The notes beneath the pieces were generated by a model, which had not been told where the DNA came from, did no database searches, and saw only the letters and a program-made list of their open reading frames with translations. From contig JAJZQG010000039.1 in the NCBI GenBank assembly GCA_021847645.1, forward strand, positions 1 through 46,670: a stretch of DNA of 46,670 bases, written 5' to 3'. Origin of the DNA: Myxococcales bacterium. GTDB lineage: Bacteria > Myxococcota_A > Polyangia > Polyangiales > Polyangiaceae. Positions 6,952 to 15,582 of the stretch are shown here, in pieces. The translations under genes were made by a program, and so were the position numbers. Position 1 is the stretch's first letter, and each line of letters opens with the position of its first letter.

Positions 6952-7815
6952 CTACTCGCCCACGATCGAGATGTTATCGACCATCCAGTGGCCGTCGAAC
7001 TCGCCCACGTAGTGGAACAAGACCTGGATCTTGGCGACACCTGCGAGGGGCAGGCCGCTGACGGTCACACGCTGCGCAGGGAAGTTGGTGTACTTCGACC
7101 AGACCACGTCGGGCGCGCCGTCGCGCTGCAGGATGACCTCGGCGTGGGAGCCCGAAATCATCGAGAAGGTCGTATCGAACGAGATCGACAGCTTCGTGGC
7201 CCCGCGCGTCGCAAGCTCGGGTGTGGCCAGGTCGTCGTCACATTGCAGACCGCTGTAGAGCAGCTTGGTGGTGTCGATGACGGCGTAGTAGCCCGTGCCC
7301 TGGGGGAACGCCGACGAGTACTGGTTGGACAACACCCAGCCTTCGACATAGGCATCGTCCGCGCAGACGCCGGACACCGCGTACGGACCGTCCGGACCCG
7401 GCGTGGGAAACGTGTCGAAGGACTCCTGGTGTGTGAATCCCGGACAGGGGGGGCACGGCCCGCCGCAGTCGATCTTCTCCTCGCCCTGGTTCTGGATGCC
7501 GTCGTCGCAGCTCGGGCCCGCGGCCTCCTCGCTCGAAGCGTCGAGAGCCGCCGATCCGCCGACGCCCGCCGATCCGCCGACGCCCGCGGAGCCGCCGACG
7601 CCCGCGGAGCTGCCGTCCCCAGAGCCGGCGAAGCCACCGGTCTCGGCCCCCGCGAAGCCGCCCGCGCCCGCGGCGGCGTCCTGGCCGACCTGGGCTTCGT
7701 GATACTTGCCGAAGTCGAGGTCCATGACAACAGAGCAACCCGCGACGGCAAGGCACACGCCGACCAGCGCGATGGCGACCCTTTCCCTGGCTTTCGAGCT
7801 GGACGGTGGGGACAT
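6952..7815 (-). CDS. secreted lipoprotein with DCGGPC motif and C-terminal beta domain
   Basis: A 287-residue predicted lipoprotein. The signal peptide ends at the lipobox 'LAVAGC' around residue 27. A low-complexity Gly/Ala/Ser linker (about 48-90) contains repeated GGSAGV units. Then comes 'CDDGIQNQGEEKIDCGGPCPPC', a short Cys-rich motif common in surface proteins of myxobacteria and other environmental bacteria. The rest (about 125-287) is rich in aromatic and small residues and ends 'GHWMVDNISIVGE', as in jelly-roll, carbohydrate-binding-like domains. It is divergent from the M16 peptidase genes. A surface binding or adhesion role is likely, ligand unknown. The gene could start further upstream, but ATG 7815 fits the signal peptide. 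Confidence 0.75.
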   Translation of the reverse strand: MSPPSSSKARERVAIALVGVCLAVAGCSVVMDLDFGKYHEAQVGQDAAAGAGGFAGAETGGFAGSGDGSSAGVGGSAGVGGSAGVGGSAALDASSEEAAGPSCDDGIQNQGEEKIDCGGPCPPCPGFTHQESFDTFPTPGPDGPYAVSGVCADDAYVEGWVLSNQYSSAFPQGTGYYAVIDTTKLLYSGLQCDDDLATPELATRGATKLSISFDTTFSMISGSHAEVILQRDGAPDVVWSKYTNFPAQRVTVSGLPLAGVAKIQVLFHYVGEFDGHWMVDNISIVGE

Positions 7816-7947
7816 CGTGATCGGATCGGACTCCGGCTGTGATCGTGCCACGGCGCGGCCCGTGCCGTCGAGAAATTGCTTGGGTCCGGCCCAGGTGTGA
7901 CCGGCTCCACCCTTGCCGAACCGAGGCGACGGCGTTAGCACCCCGGC

Positions 7948-9333
7948 ATGCGAAAATCTCTGGTTGCCACTCTGGCCGGGATCACGGTCGCATGGGCAGC
8001 GCTCGCATCGCCTGCCCTTGCGGATCAGCCCCTGCCCCAGCTGCCTGTCACGGACTACACGCTGCCCAACGGGCTTCGGGTGATTCTGCACGAGGACCAC
8101 GCCAACCCCACGGTGGCCGTCAATATCTGGTACCACGTGGGCTCCAAGGACGAACCGGAGCATCGGAACGGGTTCGCGCACCTGTTCGAGCACCTGATGT
8201 TCCAGGGCTCGAAGCACGTGGGCGAAGACCAGTACTTCGCGTACCTGGAGCGTGCCGGGGCCAGCGATCGGAACGGCACGACCAGCGAAGACCGAACGAA
8301 CTACTACGAGACGCTCCCGTCGAACCAGCTTGCCCTGGCGCTATGGCTCGAGAGCGACCGAATGGGGTTCCTGCTCGACCACGTGGACGAGGCGACGTTC
8401 GACTCGCAGCGCAAGGTCGTGCTCAACGAGCGTCGCCAGAACTACGAGGACCAACCCTACGGAATGGTCTCCAAGTATCTTCAGGAGTCGCTGTTCCCAG
8501 TAGGTCATCCGTATCACAACCTGACGATCGGGTCGCCCGCGGATCTGAACGCCGCCACGCTCCAGGACGTGCGGAGTTTCTACAAGACCTACTACGTGCC
8601 GGACAACGCGAGCCTGGTCGTAGCGGGAGACATCAACCCCGAGGCGACGCGGCAGCTGATCGAGCAGTACTTCGGCACGTTGCCCAAGGAGCCGCAGCCC
8701 ACCATTCACTCGCAGCCCGACCCGGTGACGCTCGACAAGCAGACGGTGCTGCATGTGGACGCTGGCGTGGAGCTGGCGCGCGTGTACGTGGCTTGGCCAT
8801 CACCGCCGTTTTTCGCCAACGGAGACGCGGCGCTCGATGCCGTCTCCCAAGTGCTCACGAGCGGCAAGACGAGCCGCCTGTACAAGCGGCTGGTCTACGA
8901 GCTTCAGGTCGCCAAGGACGTGTCGGCCTGGCAGGAGTCGGACCAGCTGGCGTCGACGTTCGAGATCATGGCGACGGCCAAGCCGGGAGAGTCGGCGGAG
9001 AAGCTGCTGTCGGTCATCGACGAGGAGCTGGCGAAGCTGCGCGACGGCGGCCCCACGGCCGACGAGACGAACCGGGCCAAGATCAACCTGGAGGCGTCGC
9101 TGATCTTCCGGGTGGAGAGCATTGGACGGCGGGCGGACATGTTCAACACGTACGCGCAGTACACCGGTTCGCCGGACTACTTCGCGCGCGACGTGGGCAG
9201 GTATCGGGCGTTGACGCCGGTCGACCTGCAGAGCGCGGCCAAGCAGTGGTTGCCGTTGGACAAGCGCGTGGTGGTCCTGGTGAAGCCCAATCCGCAGGCG
9301 CCGCGGTCCGGCGTGCTCGCGAGCGGAGGTTGA
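7948..9333 (+). CDS. M16 family zinc metallopeptidase, catalytic subunit
   Basis: A 461-residue M16 (pitrilysin/processing-protease) peptidase with a signal peptide ending 'ALASPALA' near residue 25, so it acts outside the inner membrane. The inverted zinc motif HxxEH is complete (His78-Leu-Phe-Glu81-His82, in 'FAHLFEHLMF'). The third ligand is probably Glu161 in 'VVLNERRQ'. Single-repeat M16 proteins normally work as a pair with a non-catalytic partner; the next gene, one base downstream with a GGAGG site across the stop codon, is that partner. The pair likely degrades peptides in the periplasm or at the surface. Substrate unknown. Confidence 0.92.
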   Translation: MRKSLVATLAGITVAWAALASPALADQPLPQLPVTDYTLPNGLRVILHEDHANPTVAVNIWYHVGSKDEPEHRNGFAHLFEHLMFQGSKHVGEDQYFAYLERAGASDRNGTTSEDRTNYYETLPSNQLALALWLESDRMGFLLDHVDEATFDSQRKVVLNERRQNYEDQPYGMVSKYLQESLFPVGHPYHNLTIGSPADLNAATLQDVRSFYKTYYVPDNASLVVAGDINPEATRQLIEQYFGTLPKEPQPTIHSQPDPVTLDKQTVLHVDAGVELARVYVAWPSPPFFANGDAALDAVSQVLTSGKTSRLYKRLVYELQVAKDVSAWQESDQLASTFEIMATAKPGESAEKLLSVIDEELAKLRDGGPTADETNRAKINLEASLIFRVESIGRRADMFNTYAQYTGSPDYFARDVGRYRALTPVDLQSAAKQWLPLDKRVVVLVKPNPQAPRSGVLASGG

Positions 9334-9334
9334 C

Positions 9335-11017
9335 ATGAAGCGAATCGCAAGCATTCGAGCCCTGACCCTGGCGTGCGTGGCCGTGGCGGCCGTTGCGTGC
9401 TCGGCCTCGCCTCCCCTGACGCCGCTTCCGCCGCCTCCTCCGCCCGCGAGCGCGGCGCCCGCCCCGGCAGCGTCGTCTGCCGTGTGGGTTCCGGCGACCG
9501 ACGCGCCGTTTCGGCAGCACGCTCCGGAAGCAGGGCCGACGCCCGCGTGGAGCGCGCCCGTGCCGGCCGAGCACCGCCTGTCCAACGGCATGTCCGTGCT
9601 GATCGTGCAACGCTCAGAGCTGCCGATCGTCGTGGTGCAGCTGGTGAGCCGTCGCGGGGCGGACCAGCAGCGCATGGCCGGGCTCGGCTCGTTCACGGGG
9701 CGGATGATCGAGCAGGGGACCAAGACGCGCAGCGCTCTGCAGGTGTCGGACGACTTCGAGTCGATCGGCGCCGAGCACGGCACCTGGGTCGGCTGGGACA
9801 GCACCAACGCCTGGCTCAAGGTCCTGCCGCGCGAGCTGGACAAGGGGCTGGAGATCCTGGCGGACGTGGTGGAAAACCCCGCGTTTTCCGAGGACGAGAT
9901 CGCGCGCGTGCGCTCGCAGCAGCTGGCCACATGGAAGCAGATGCTCGACGTGCCTCACTACCTGCTGGCGCGAACGGTGGCCCGAACGCTGTTCGCCAAC
10001 CAGCCCTACGGCAACATCCTGTTGGGCGACGAGGATTCGATCAAGCGCATCAAGCGCCAGGACATCGTGTCGTTCTACGACGACGTCATGGTGCCGGCCG
10101 ACACGGCGATCGTGGTCGTGGGCAATGTGGAGCCCGACGCCGTCGTAGCGAAGCTGGAGAAGGCGTTCGGGAGCTGGAAGCGGGCGGGCGGGCCGGCGAT
10201 CAAGGTGCGCAAGCCCGCGCCGCCGGCCAGGACGATCGTGCTGGTCGACGAGCCCGGGGCGCCCCAATCCAACATTGCGGTCGCGGGCATCGGTGCGGAT
10301 CGAACGGCGAAGGACTACGACGCGATCGAGGTGGCGAACACGATCTTCGGCGGCATGTTCTCGAGCCGCTTGAACCTGAACCTGCGGGAGAAGCACGCGT
10401 ACACCTACGGCGCGCGCAGCCAGTTCGACTTTCGCCACAGCGCGGGCCCGTTCGTGGCCGCAGCGGCGGTGGACACGCCGAACACGGGACCGGCGTTGAG
10501 CCAGATGATCGACGAGCTGCAGGCGTTCTGCTCGGCGCCTGTGAAGCCCGAGGAGATCAATCTCGCGCTCGGCCAGCTCATCAAGAGCATGCCGGGCGAC
10601 TTCGAGAGCGACAGCGCCGCGGCGTCGCAGATCGCGGATCTCTGGGTATACGGCCTTCCCCTGGACACGTATCGCACGCAGGCGGCGCGCTTCAGCCAGG
10701 TCACGGCCGACGACGTTCAGCGCGTGGCAGCGACCCGGATGGCACTGGGCGGCTCGGTGATCGTGGTGGTGGGCGACAAGAAGGCCGTGCTGCCGCAGCT
10801 CGAGGCGTTGCGATTCGGGCCGATCAAGGTCATGGACAAGCAGGGCAAGCTCCTCGAGACCGTCAGCGGCAAGGGCGGCTACGTGGGATACGCTTGCAAG
10901 ATGCCCGCGCCGCAAGCGTCTGCGGCGCCCGCCAAGCATCCCGCTCCGCCGGCGAAGCCGCCCGCACCGCATGCCGCGGGCAACAAGACACCGCCTCCCG
11001 CCCCCAAGAAGCACTGA
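9335..11017 (+). CDS. M16 family peptidase partner, probably non-catalytic, lipoprotein
   Basis: A 560-residue M16-family protein. The N-terminus looks like a lipoprotein signal (hydrophobic run ending 'VAVAAVAC', Cys about 22), followed by a Pro/Ala-rich tether (about 25-60). The expected HxxEH zinc motif is absent: the matching segment reads 'GLGSFTGRMIEQGTKTR'. The substrate-binding R/Y region of inactive partners is present (NLREKHAYTYGARSQF). This matches the known split of M16 heterodimers into a zinc subunit and an R/Y subunit. The C-terminal 45 residues are Pro/Ala/Lys-rich and end in a basic tail (PPPAPKKH). It is coupled to the catalytic gene just upstream and converges on the kinase gene, with only 19 bases between stops. 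Confidence 0.9.
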   Translation: MKRIASIRALTLACVAVAAVACSASPPLTPLPPPPPPASAAPAPAASSAVWVPATDAPFRQHAPEAGPTPAWSAPVPAEHRLSNGMSVLIVQRSELPIVVVQLVSRRGADQQRMAGLGSFTGRMIEQGTKTRSALQVSDDFESIGAEHGTWVGWDSTNAWLKVLPRELDKGLEILADVVENPAFSEDEIARVRSQQLATWKQMLDVPHYLLARTVARTLFANQPYGNILLGDEDSIKRIKRQDIVSFYDDVMVPADTAIVVVGNVEPDAVVAKLEKAFGSWKRAGGPAIKVRKPAPPARTIVLVDEPGAPQSNIAVAGIGADRTAKDYDAIEVANTIFGGMFSSRLNLNLREKHAYTYGARSQFDFRHSAGPFVAAAAVDTPNTGPALSQMIDELQAFCSAPVKPEEINLALGQLIKSMPGDFESDSAAASQIADLWVYGLPLDTYRTQAARFSQVTADDVQRVAATRMALGGSVIVVVGDKKAVLPQLEALRFGPIKVMDKQGKLLETVSGKGGYVGYACKMPAPQASAAPAKHPAPPAKPPAPHAAGNKTPPPAPKKH

Positions 11018-11036
11018 GCCTCGTCGCCCTCCAGGA

Positions 11037-12569
11037 TCAGCGAGAGCCTGCCGCCGCCGCGGACGGCGTGGCCGCGGGCTGTCCTTGGGCCGAAGCGTCC
11101 GGCGCGGCGGACGACGAGCCTGCGGGCGGCGTGTCGGACTCGGCTTCCGGTTCAGCGGAGGACGAGCCGGCGGGCACGGCCACCTCGTCCAGGTTGAACT
11201 GCTGCGCGGACGCCGTGGGCACGGGGGCGCTCGGAGCCGGAGCAATGGCGACGACGGTGGGCGGCGGCGCGATGCCCGCAGCGGCTCTGGCGCGCAAGAC
11301 CCAGTGATAGGCCGTGCCGCGAGCGGCGTAGGACAAGCCGAACAACCCTCCGCCCGCGGAGCCCACCACGAACACCAGCGCACCGATGAGCATGGGGCGC
11401 CACGACGGCGGTGCGGCGCGACCGCCTCGCGCGGGGGTGGGCGGCGGCGCGGTGGCGTCGGGGCTCGGTGCCTCGGGGCTGGGGACGGCAGAACTCGGGC
11501 GTGTCGACTGCGGAGGCAGCGGAGGAGGCCCGCGCCTCGACTTGGGAGCTTCGGAGTCCATGGGAATCGCCGCTCGTGAGTCTCGTTGAACGTAGGTCTC
11601 CGGCGCGTCGATGGATATGGCGTCCCCATCGATCGCCGTAAAGTCTGTCTCGAGCGTGGTCTCGTCCGTGATCTCGACGTCCGGCGCAGCCATGCGGACG
11701 CGGGCCAGCGCGCGAATCTCGTCCACCTCCGCGATGACCTGCTCGGCGTTCTCGTAGCGGTCGCGAAGGCGGCGTGAGAGAAGGCGCGAGACGAGGTTCG
11801 ATACGCGCTGCGCCAGCGGATCGTCACGCCCCGTCGGCAGCGGCGGCGCGTCTTCGTTGAGCTTGGCGACCGCGAGATGGCCCTCCGTCAAGTCGCCGAA
11901 GACGTGATGACCTGCGATGGCGCGGAACATGATCGAACCGACCGCGTACAGGTCCGCGGTGCCGGTGACGGTGCGTGAACCCAAGATCTGCTCCGGCGCC
12001 ATGTACTCGAGCGTGCCGAGCACGCGGTCGCCGCGGGTGATCGCCGTGACTTCCTCTTCGTCGGGGCTCGACATGATGCGGCTGACCCCGAAGTCGATGA
12101 GCGTGGCGCGAGGACGCTGGTTCGGCCGAGGACGCAGTACGATGTTGCCGGGCTTCAGGTCGCGGTGGACGATGTTGGCGGCGTGCAAGTCGCGCAGACC
12201 GCGGAGCACGTCGGACATGACGTCCAAGATCGCCTCCACGCTCATGCGTCCCTCTGCGCCGAGCACGGCATGAAGCGACTGGCCCGGGATGAGATCCATC
12301 ACGAGAGCGAAGCCGAAGTCGTCGTCCGTGATGAAGTCCCGCACCTGGGCGACATAGCTGCTGCGCACCAGCGACAGCACGTGGGCCTCGCGGCGGAAGC
12401 GCGCGAGGACCTCGTTGGTCACGGCCACGCCGCTCAACAGCAGCTTGATGGCCACGGGCTGCTGGTCGGACAGGCGCACGCCAGCCCACACCTCTCCCAT
12501 GCCGCCTGCGCCGATGCGTCGGTCGGCGCGGTACGTTCCGGCGATGATGGTCCCGGGTTCGACGTTCAA
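11037..12569 (-). CDS. Hanks-type Ser/Thr protein kinase, membrane-anchored
   Basis: A 510-residue eukaryotic-like kinase. The catalytic domain spans about residues 12-280, with the Gly-rich loop 'GAGGMGEVW', Lys42 in 'VAIKLL', the catalytic loop 'HRDLKPGN' (Asp137), DFG at 159-161 and APE at 191-193; all key residues are intact. A Pro/Ser/Ala-rich juxtamembrane region (about 335-390) precedes one transmembrane helix (about 393-415) and a roughly 95-residue Ala/Pro/Ser-rich outer tail without recognisable PASTA or PQQ repeats. I see no in-frame ATG or GTG near the N-terminus, so the start is TTG at 12569; an out-of-frame ATGATG lies just upstream. Myxobacteria carry many such kinases; the target here is unknown. 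Confidence 0.92.
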   Translation of the reverse strand: MNVEPGTIIAGTYRADRRIGAGGMGEVWAGVRLSDQQPVAIKLLLSGVAVTNEVLARFRREAHVLSLVRSSYVAQVRDFITDDDFGFALVMDLIPGQSLHAVLGAEGRMSVEAILDVMSDVLRGLRDLHAANIVHRDLKPGNIVLRPRPNQRPRATLIDFGVSRIMSSPDEEEVTAITRGDRVLGTLEYMAPEQILGSRTVTGTADLYAVGSIMFRAIAGHHVFGDLTEGHLAVAKLNEDAPPLPTGRDDPLAQRVSNLVSRLLSRRLRDRYENAEQVIAEVDEIRALARVRMAAPDVEITDETTLETDFTAIDGDAISIDAPETYVQRDSRAAIPMDSEAPKSRRGPPPLPPQSTRPSSAVPSPEAPSPDATAPPPTPARGGRAAPPSWRPMLIGALVFVVGSAGGGLFGLSYAARGTAYHWVLRARAAAGIAPPPTVVAIAPAPSAPVPTASAQQFNLDEVAVPAGSSSAEPEAESDTPPAGSSSAAPDASAQGQPAATPSAAAAGSR

Positions 12570-12710
12570 GCAGGGCCATCATAACCCCTTCGCACACCGC
12601 GTTGTGAATCGAACGCGCGAGCGCGGAACGTTGCCAGATTGGCGGCCCGATGTCTGGCGGGCGCAGCGAAGGCTTGACGGCAACGGCCGGATCGCCCCAG
12701 AGACGTGCCC

Positions 12711-13523
12711 ATGGGGAGACTCGACGGCAAGGTAGCGGTCATCACCGGAGCGTCCCGGGGTGTGGGCAAAGCCATCGCGATCGCGTTTGCGCGGCAAGGC
12801 GCAGACGTGGTGGTAGCGGCCAAGACGGCGGAGGCGCACGCGACGCTGCCCGGGACGATCCACGAGACGGCCCGGGAGATCGAGGCGCTGGGGCGTCGCG
12901 CGCTGCCCATCCAGGTCAACGTGCGCGAGGAGACGGACATCGACCGCATGGCGCAGGAGACCGCCAAGGTCTTCGGCCGCGTCGACATCCTGATCAACAA
13001 CGCGGGCGCCATCCATCTGGCATCGATCGAAGACACGCCCGCCAAGAAGTTCGATCTGGTGATGGACGTGAACGCGCGCGCGTCGTACCTGTGCACTCGG
13101 GCCGTGCTTCCGTACATGGGTCGGGGCGGGCACGTGGTGATGATGTCGCCGCCGATCCACCCGAAGAAGATCGCCGGCAAGGTCGCTTACGGATTGTCGA
13201 AGCTGGGCATGTCGATCATCGCCATCGGCCTGTCCGAGGAGCTGCGGGACCGCAAGATCAGCGTCAACGCGCTCTGGCCGGTGACGGCCGTAGAGAGCCA
13301 GGCCACCATCCACTTCCAGATGGGAACCCCGGAAAACTGGCGCAAGGCCGACATCCTGGCCGACGCCACGCTCGAGCTGGTGTGCACCCCGCCCGGCGAG
13401 AAGACCGGACTCACGCTCTACGACGAAGAGGTGCTTGGCTGGATCGGCGTGACGAACTTCGACCACTACGCCGTGGTCCCGGGTACCAAGCCCGGCCCCT
13501 ACTCCAAGATGGTCTTCGAGTAG
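12711..13523 (+). CDS. short-chain dehydrogenase/reductase, HSDL2-like
   Basis: A 270-residue SDR enzyme. It has the NAD(P)-binding 'TGASRGVG' near the N-terminus, 'NNAG', and the catalytic Ser146, Tyr160 and Lys164 (YGLSK). The segment 'VVAAKTAEAHATLPGTI' and 'ISVNALWPVTAVES' closely recall the SDR domain of hydroxysteroid dehydrogenase-like protein 2 (HSDL2), without its SCP2 domain. Residues 41-60 lack the usual acidic cofactor selector and read 'AAKTAEAH', as in that group. The ATG at 12711 is preferred over a GTG two codons upstream. It is followed by rsmE after 24 bases. The substrate is unknown, perhaps a lipid or acyl compound. Confidence 0.88.
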   Translation: MGRLDGKVAVITGASRGVGKAIAIAFARQGADVVVAAKTAEAHATLPGTIHETAREIEALGRRALPIQVNVREETDIDRMAQETAKVFGRVDILINNAGAIHLASIEDTPAKKFDLVMDVNARASYLCTRAVLPYMGRGGHVVMMSPPIHPKKIAGKVAYGLSKLGMSIIAIGLSEELRDRKISVNALWPVTAVESQATIHFQMGTPENWRKADILADATLELVCTPPGEKTGLTLYDEEVLGWIGVTNFDHYAVVPGTKPGPYSKMVFE

Positions 13524-13547
13524 GCAAGCCCGCACGAGACCGCGACC

Positions 13548-14288
13548 GTGAACCTGATCCTGCTGGAAGAGCGCGACCGCGTCGCCGAGCAAACGTACGT
13601 CGTGCGCGACGAGCGGGCGCGGCACATCCTCGAGGTGCTGCACGCGCAGCCGGGGGCGACGATCCGGGTGGGCCTGCTCGACGGCCCGATGGGCGCTGGG
13701 CACGTCACACGCGTCGGCGACGGCATGGTCGAGCTGGTGTTCGGCGAGCCCTGCCCTCCTCCGCCCCGTCCGCCGGTCGATCTGGTGCTCGCGATTCCGC
13801 GCCCCAAGACCCTTCGCAAGGTGCTCCCGGAGATCGCAGCGCTCGGCGTCGACAGGGTGATCCTGCTGCGGACCTGGCGCGTCGCCAAACCCTATGTCAC
13901 CGCGGACGTGCTCGAGCCGCGCGAGTACCTGCCCTTGTTGCACGAGGGGCTGATGCAGGGCCGTCGCACGCTGCTGCCCCGCGTGACGATCGAGCCGCTC
14001 TTCAAGCCGTTCATCGAAGATCGGGCCCCTGCCCTGTTTGCGGATGCAACGGTGCGGCTGGTCGCGCACCCGACCGCGTCGACGCCGATGGGCGCGGTTC
14101 GCGTGAAGGCGCATGAGCGCGTGGCGATCGCGATCGGCCCGGAAGGCGGCTTCATCCCGTACGAGGTAGAGGCGTTCGAGGCGATGGGCTTCGAGCCCGT
14201 CTCGATGGGCCCGCATCCGCTACGCGTCGAGACGGCGTGCGTGGCGTTGCTGGCGCAGCTGCAGCTGCTGCGCGAGCTGGGCGGGTAG
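13548..14288 (+). CDS. rsmE: 16S rRNA (uracil-1498-N3)-methyltransferase RsmE
   Basis: A 246-residue SPOUT-class methyltransferase that methylates U1498 of 16S rRNA. The hallmark C-terminal knot motifs are present: 'AIGPEGGFIPYEVEAF' and 'LRVETACVALLAQLQ'. The N-terminal PUA-like domain starts around 'HILEVLHAQPGATIRV'. Length is typical. The start is GTG at 13548. One deviation from common RsmE proteins is the Pro-rich 'PCPPPPRPPVDLVL' junction between the two domains. It may be co-transcribed with the SDR gene, a chance pairing as far as function goes. Confidence 0.94.
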   Translation: MNLILLEERDRVAEQTYVVRDERARHILEVLHAQPGATIRVGLLDGPMGAGHVTRVGDGMVELVFGEPCPPPPRPPVDLVLAIPRPKTLRKVLPEIAALGVDRVILLRTWRVAKPYVTADVLEPREYLPLLHEGLMQGRRTLLPRVTIEPLFKPFIEDRAPALFADATVRLVAHPTASTPMGAVRVKAHERVAIAIGPEGGFIPYEVEAFEAMGFEPVSMGPHPLRVETACVALLAQLQLLRELGG

Positions 14289-14595
14289 CAACTCCGGTTA
14301 AAACCCCCAGCGGTTGCGCGACGCGGGACGTCGCTTGGGCGGCGGCACTATCCGCCTGCCCCTCCCGGTGGCGGGCGTTCCCGTTGCCCCAGGCTTCGCG
14401 GTCGAGGTCGGCTCAGCGGTCTCACCATCGCCCACAGGTAGGTGCGAAAGTCCATTGGTCCTTCGTCGCGTCGTTCTGATCCCCGCTGAAGAAGTCGACC
14501 GTTCCGCCGCCGCTCTTCCCACACAAGTCGCATCAGCCGGGAACCACGCATGCCTTCTTCCGCGATCGTACGTCTCGTCCTGCCCCGAGTCACCC
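14289..14595. other. intergenic region with a possible gene remnant
   Basis: About 300 bases without an intact gene. On the minus strand a frame ending at 14298 reads a basic, Pro-rich tail (RRIVPPPKRRPASRNRWGF) that resembles the end of a low-complexity myxobacterial protein. Upstream it has no recognisable domain, so it could be a decayed 3' end or chance. Confidence 0.35.
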
Positions 14596-14937
14596 TCAAG
14601 CCAGGTCCAGCGCTATGCGCAGTCCGGCATCGACCGCCTGCATCGCGCGCCGCGGCAGACTGCCTACCAGGTCTGCCAGCAGCGACTTGTCGACCGTGAT
14701 CACCTGGCAAACCATCGCCACCGAAGGCACCGGGAGCCCGCTGTCGCGCGGCGACAAGGCCACGTTGCCCAGCGCTTTCGCCCGACGCATCTGTGTCGTC
14801 AAGGGCACGACCATCACGGTCGCAAGTTTGCTGTCCGTCAGAAGATCGTCCTGGACAATCACCACCGGCCGTCGCAGGCCCGGCTCGGATCCCCGCGGTT
14901 CAGCCAGATCCGCCCACCAGATCTGCCCGCGCTTCAT
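14596..14937 (-). CDS. MazF/PemK-family endoribonuclease toxin
   Basis: A 113-residue protein of the MazF/PemK toxin family, mRNA-cutting ribonucleases neutralised by a cognate antitoxin. The family pattern is clear: 'MKRGQIWWADLAEPRGSEPG', 'RRPVVIVQDD', 'VVPLTTQMRRA', and 'SVAMVCQVITVDKSLL'. Length matches MazF. The ATG at 14937 overlaps the antitoxin stop as ATGA, so it is chosen over an ATG four codons upstream. The antitoxin comes first, the normal order for type II modules. Confidence 0.93.
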   Translation of the reverse strand: MKRGQIWWADLAEPRGSEPGLRRPVVIVQDDLLTDSKLATVMVVPLTTQMRRAKALGNVALSPRDSGLPVPSVAMVCQVITVDKSLLADLVGSLPRRAMQAVDAGLRIALDLA

Positions 14938-15185
14938 CGCTCCTTCCACTCCGCCGCAAGCAGCGCGCGCCGCGCGGCTGCGCGCACCATCTCATCCGAA
15001 TCGCCCTGGGCGCCTTCCTCTCCGAACGCTTCGTCGTACGACGCCCGAATCTCAGCGTCCGTTGCCGCCGCGAGGTACCGACGCACCGCCCGCGTGAAGA
15101 CCTCGCTTCGAGACACGCCCAGCCGCTTTGCGGTGTGGTCGACCTGGCGGAACACGTCATCCGGAACGGAGATGGCCGTCTTCAT
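14934..15185 (-). CDS. ribbon-helix-helix antitoxin of a MazEF-type module
   Basis: An 83-residue protein. The N-terminal 40 residues form a ribbon-helix-helix DNA-binding domain ('MKTAISVPDDVFRQVDHTAK' followed by 'GVSRSEVFTRAVRRYL'). The C-terminal half is charged and helical (about 42-83), the usual toxin-wrapping segment. It is translationally coupled to the toxin gene. Its start is 8 bases from an 18-bp palindrome that also contains a -10-like sequence, in line with autoregulation by the antitoxin and its toxin complex. Confidence 0.9.
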   Translation of the reverse strand: MKTAISVPDDVFRQVDHTAKRLGVSRSEVFTRAVRRYLAAATDAEIRASYDEAFGEEGAQGDSDEMVRAAARRALLAAEWKER

Positions 15186-15193
15186 GTCCGCTA

Positions 15194-15211
15194 GTATAAC
15201 CATGGTCATAC
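15194..15211 (-). promoter_or_regulatory. palindromic operator of the toxin-antitoxin operon
   Basis: On the minus strand the sequence GTATGACCATGGTTATAC is an 18-bp palindrome with one mismatched base pair and a perfect ACCATGGT core. The 3' half, TTATAC(T), resembles a -10 box placed shortly before the antitoxin start. This suits a ribbon-helix-helix operator that blocks the promoter. Confidence 0.6.
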
Positions 15212-15582
15212 CACGGAACCAATGCGTAATGCCCGCCTCGCTCCCCCAGCTACTGTTCCGGCGCCCGACGCAGCCACCGACGCCTCCCTCACGCTGACAC
15301 GGAAGCACCAAGTGCCGCTCCAGCCACTCCGGCAGCGAGCCACATCTCCGCCGCGAGCCGCAACTTGGTCGCGAAGAGCTCCCGCAACGGTTGGCAGCGC
15401 CGCCCCGAGGTGGCGGCAGGTGCGCGCCGTCACTCACAAGTCGCAAAACGAGGTGTGGAAGACGCCCAACGTGATCTGCGGGTGCGCGAGATGGGGTGCC
15501 GCGGTGGATGCGGCGCGGAAGATGGAGGTTGGGATGGCTGGATGGGGCGTCGTCGCCGCTGCGTGCTGGTGCCGAAACGGCC
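15212..15582. other. intergenic region, no gene recognised
   Basis: About 370 bases between the antitoxin operator and the end of the next minus-strand gene. Open frames exist on both strands, but none has a recognisable domain, ribosome site or start. It may hold decayed sequence. Confidence 0.4.

Noticed and set aside
14937..15446. A 170-residue version of the antitoxin
   Set aside because: The extra N-terminal part would place the palindromic operator inside the gene and has no domain; the ribbon-helix-helix start is at 15185.
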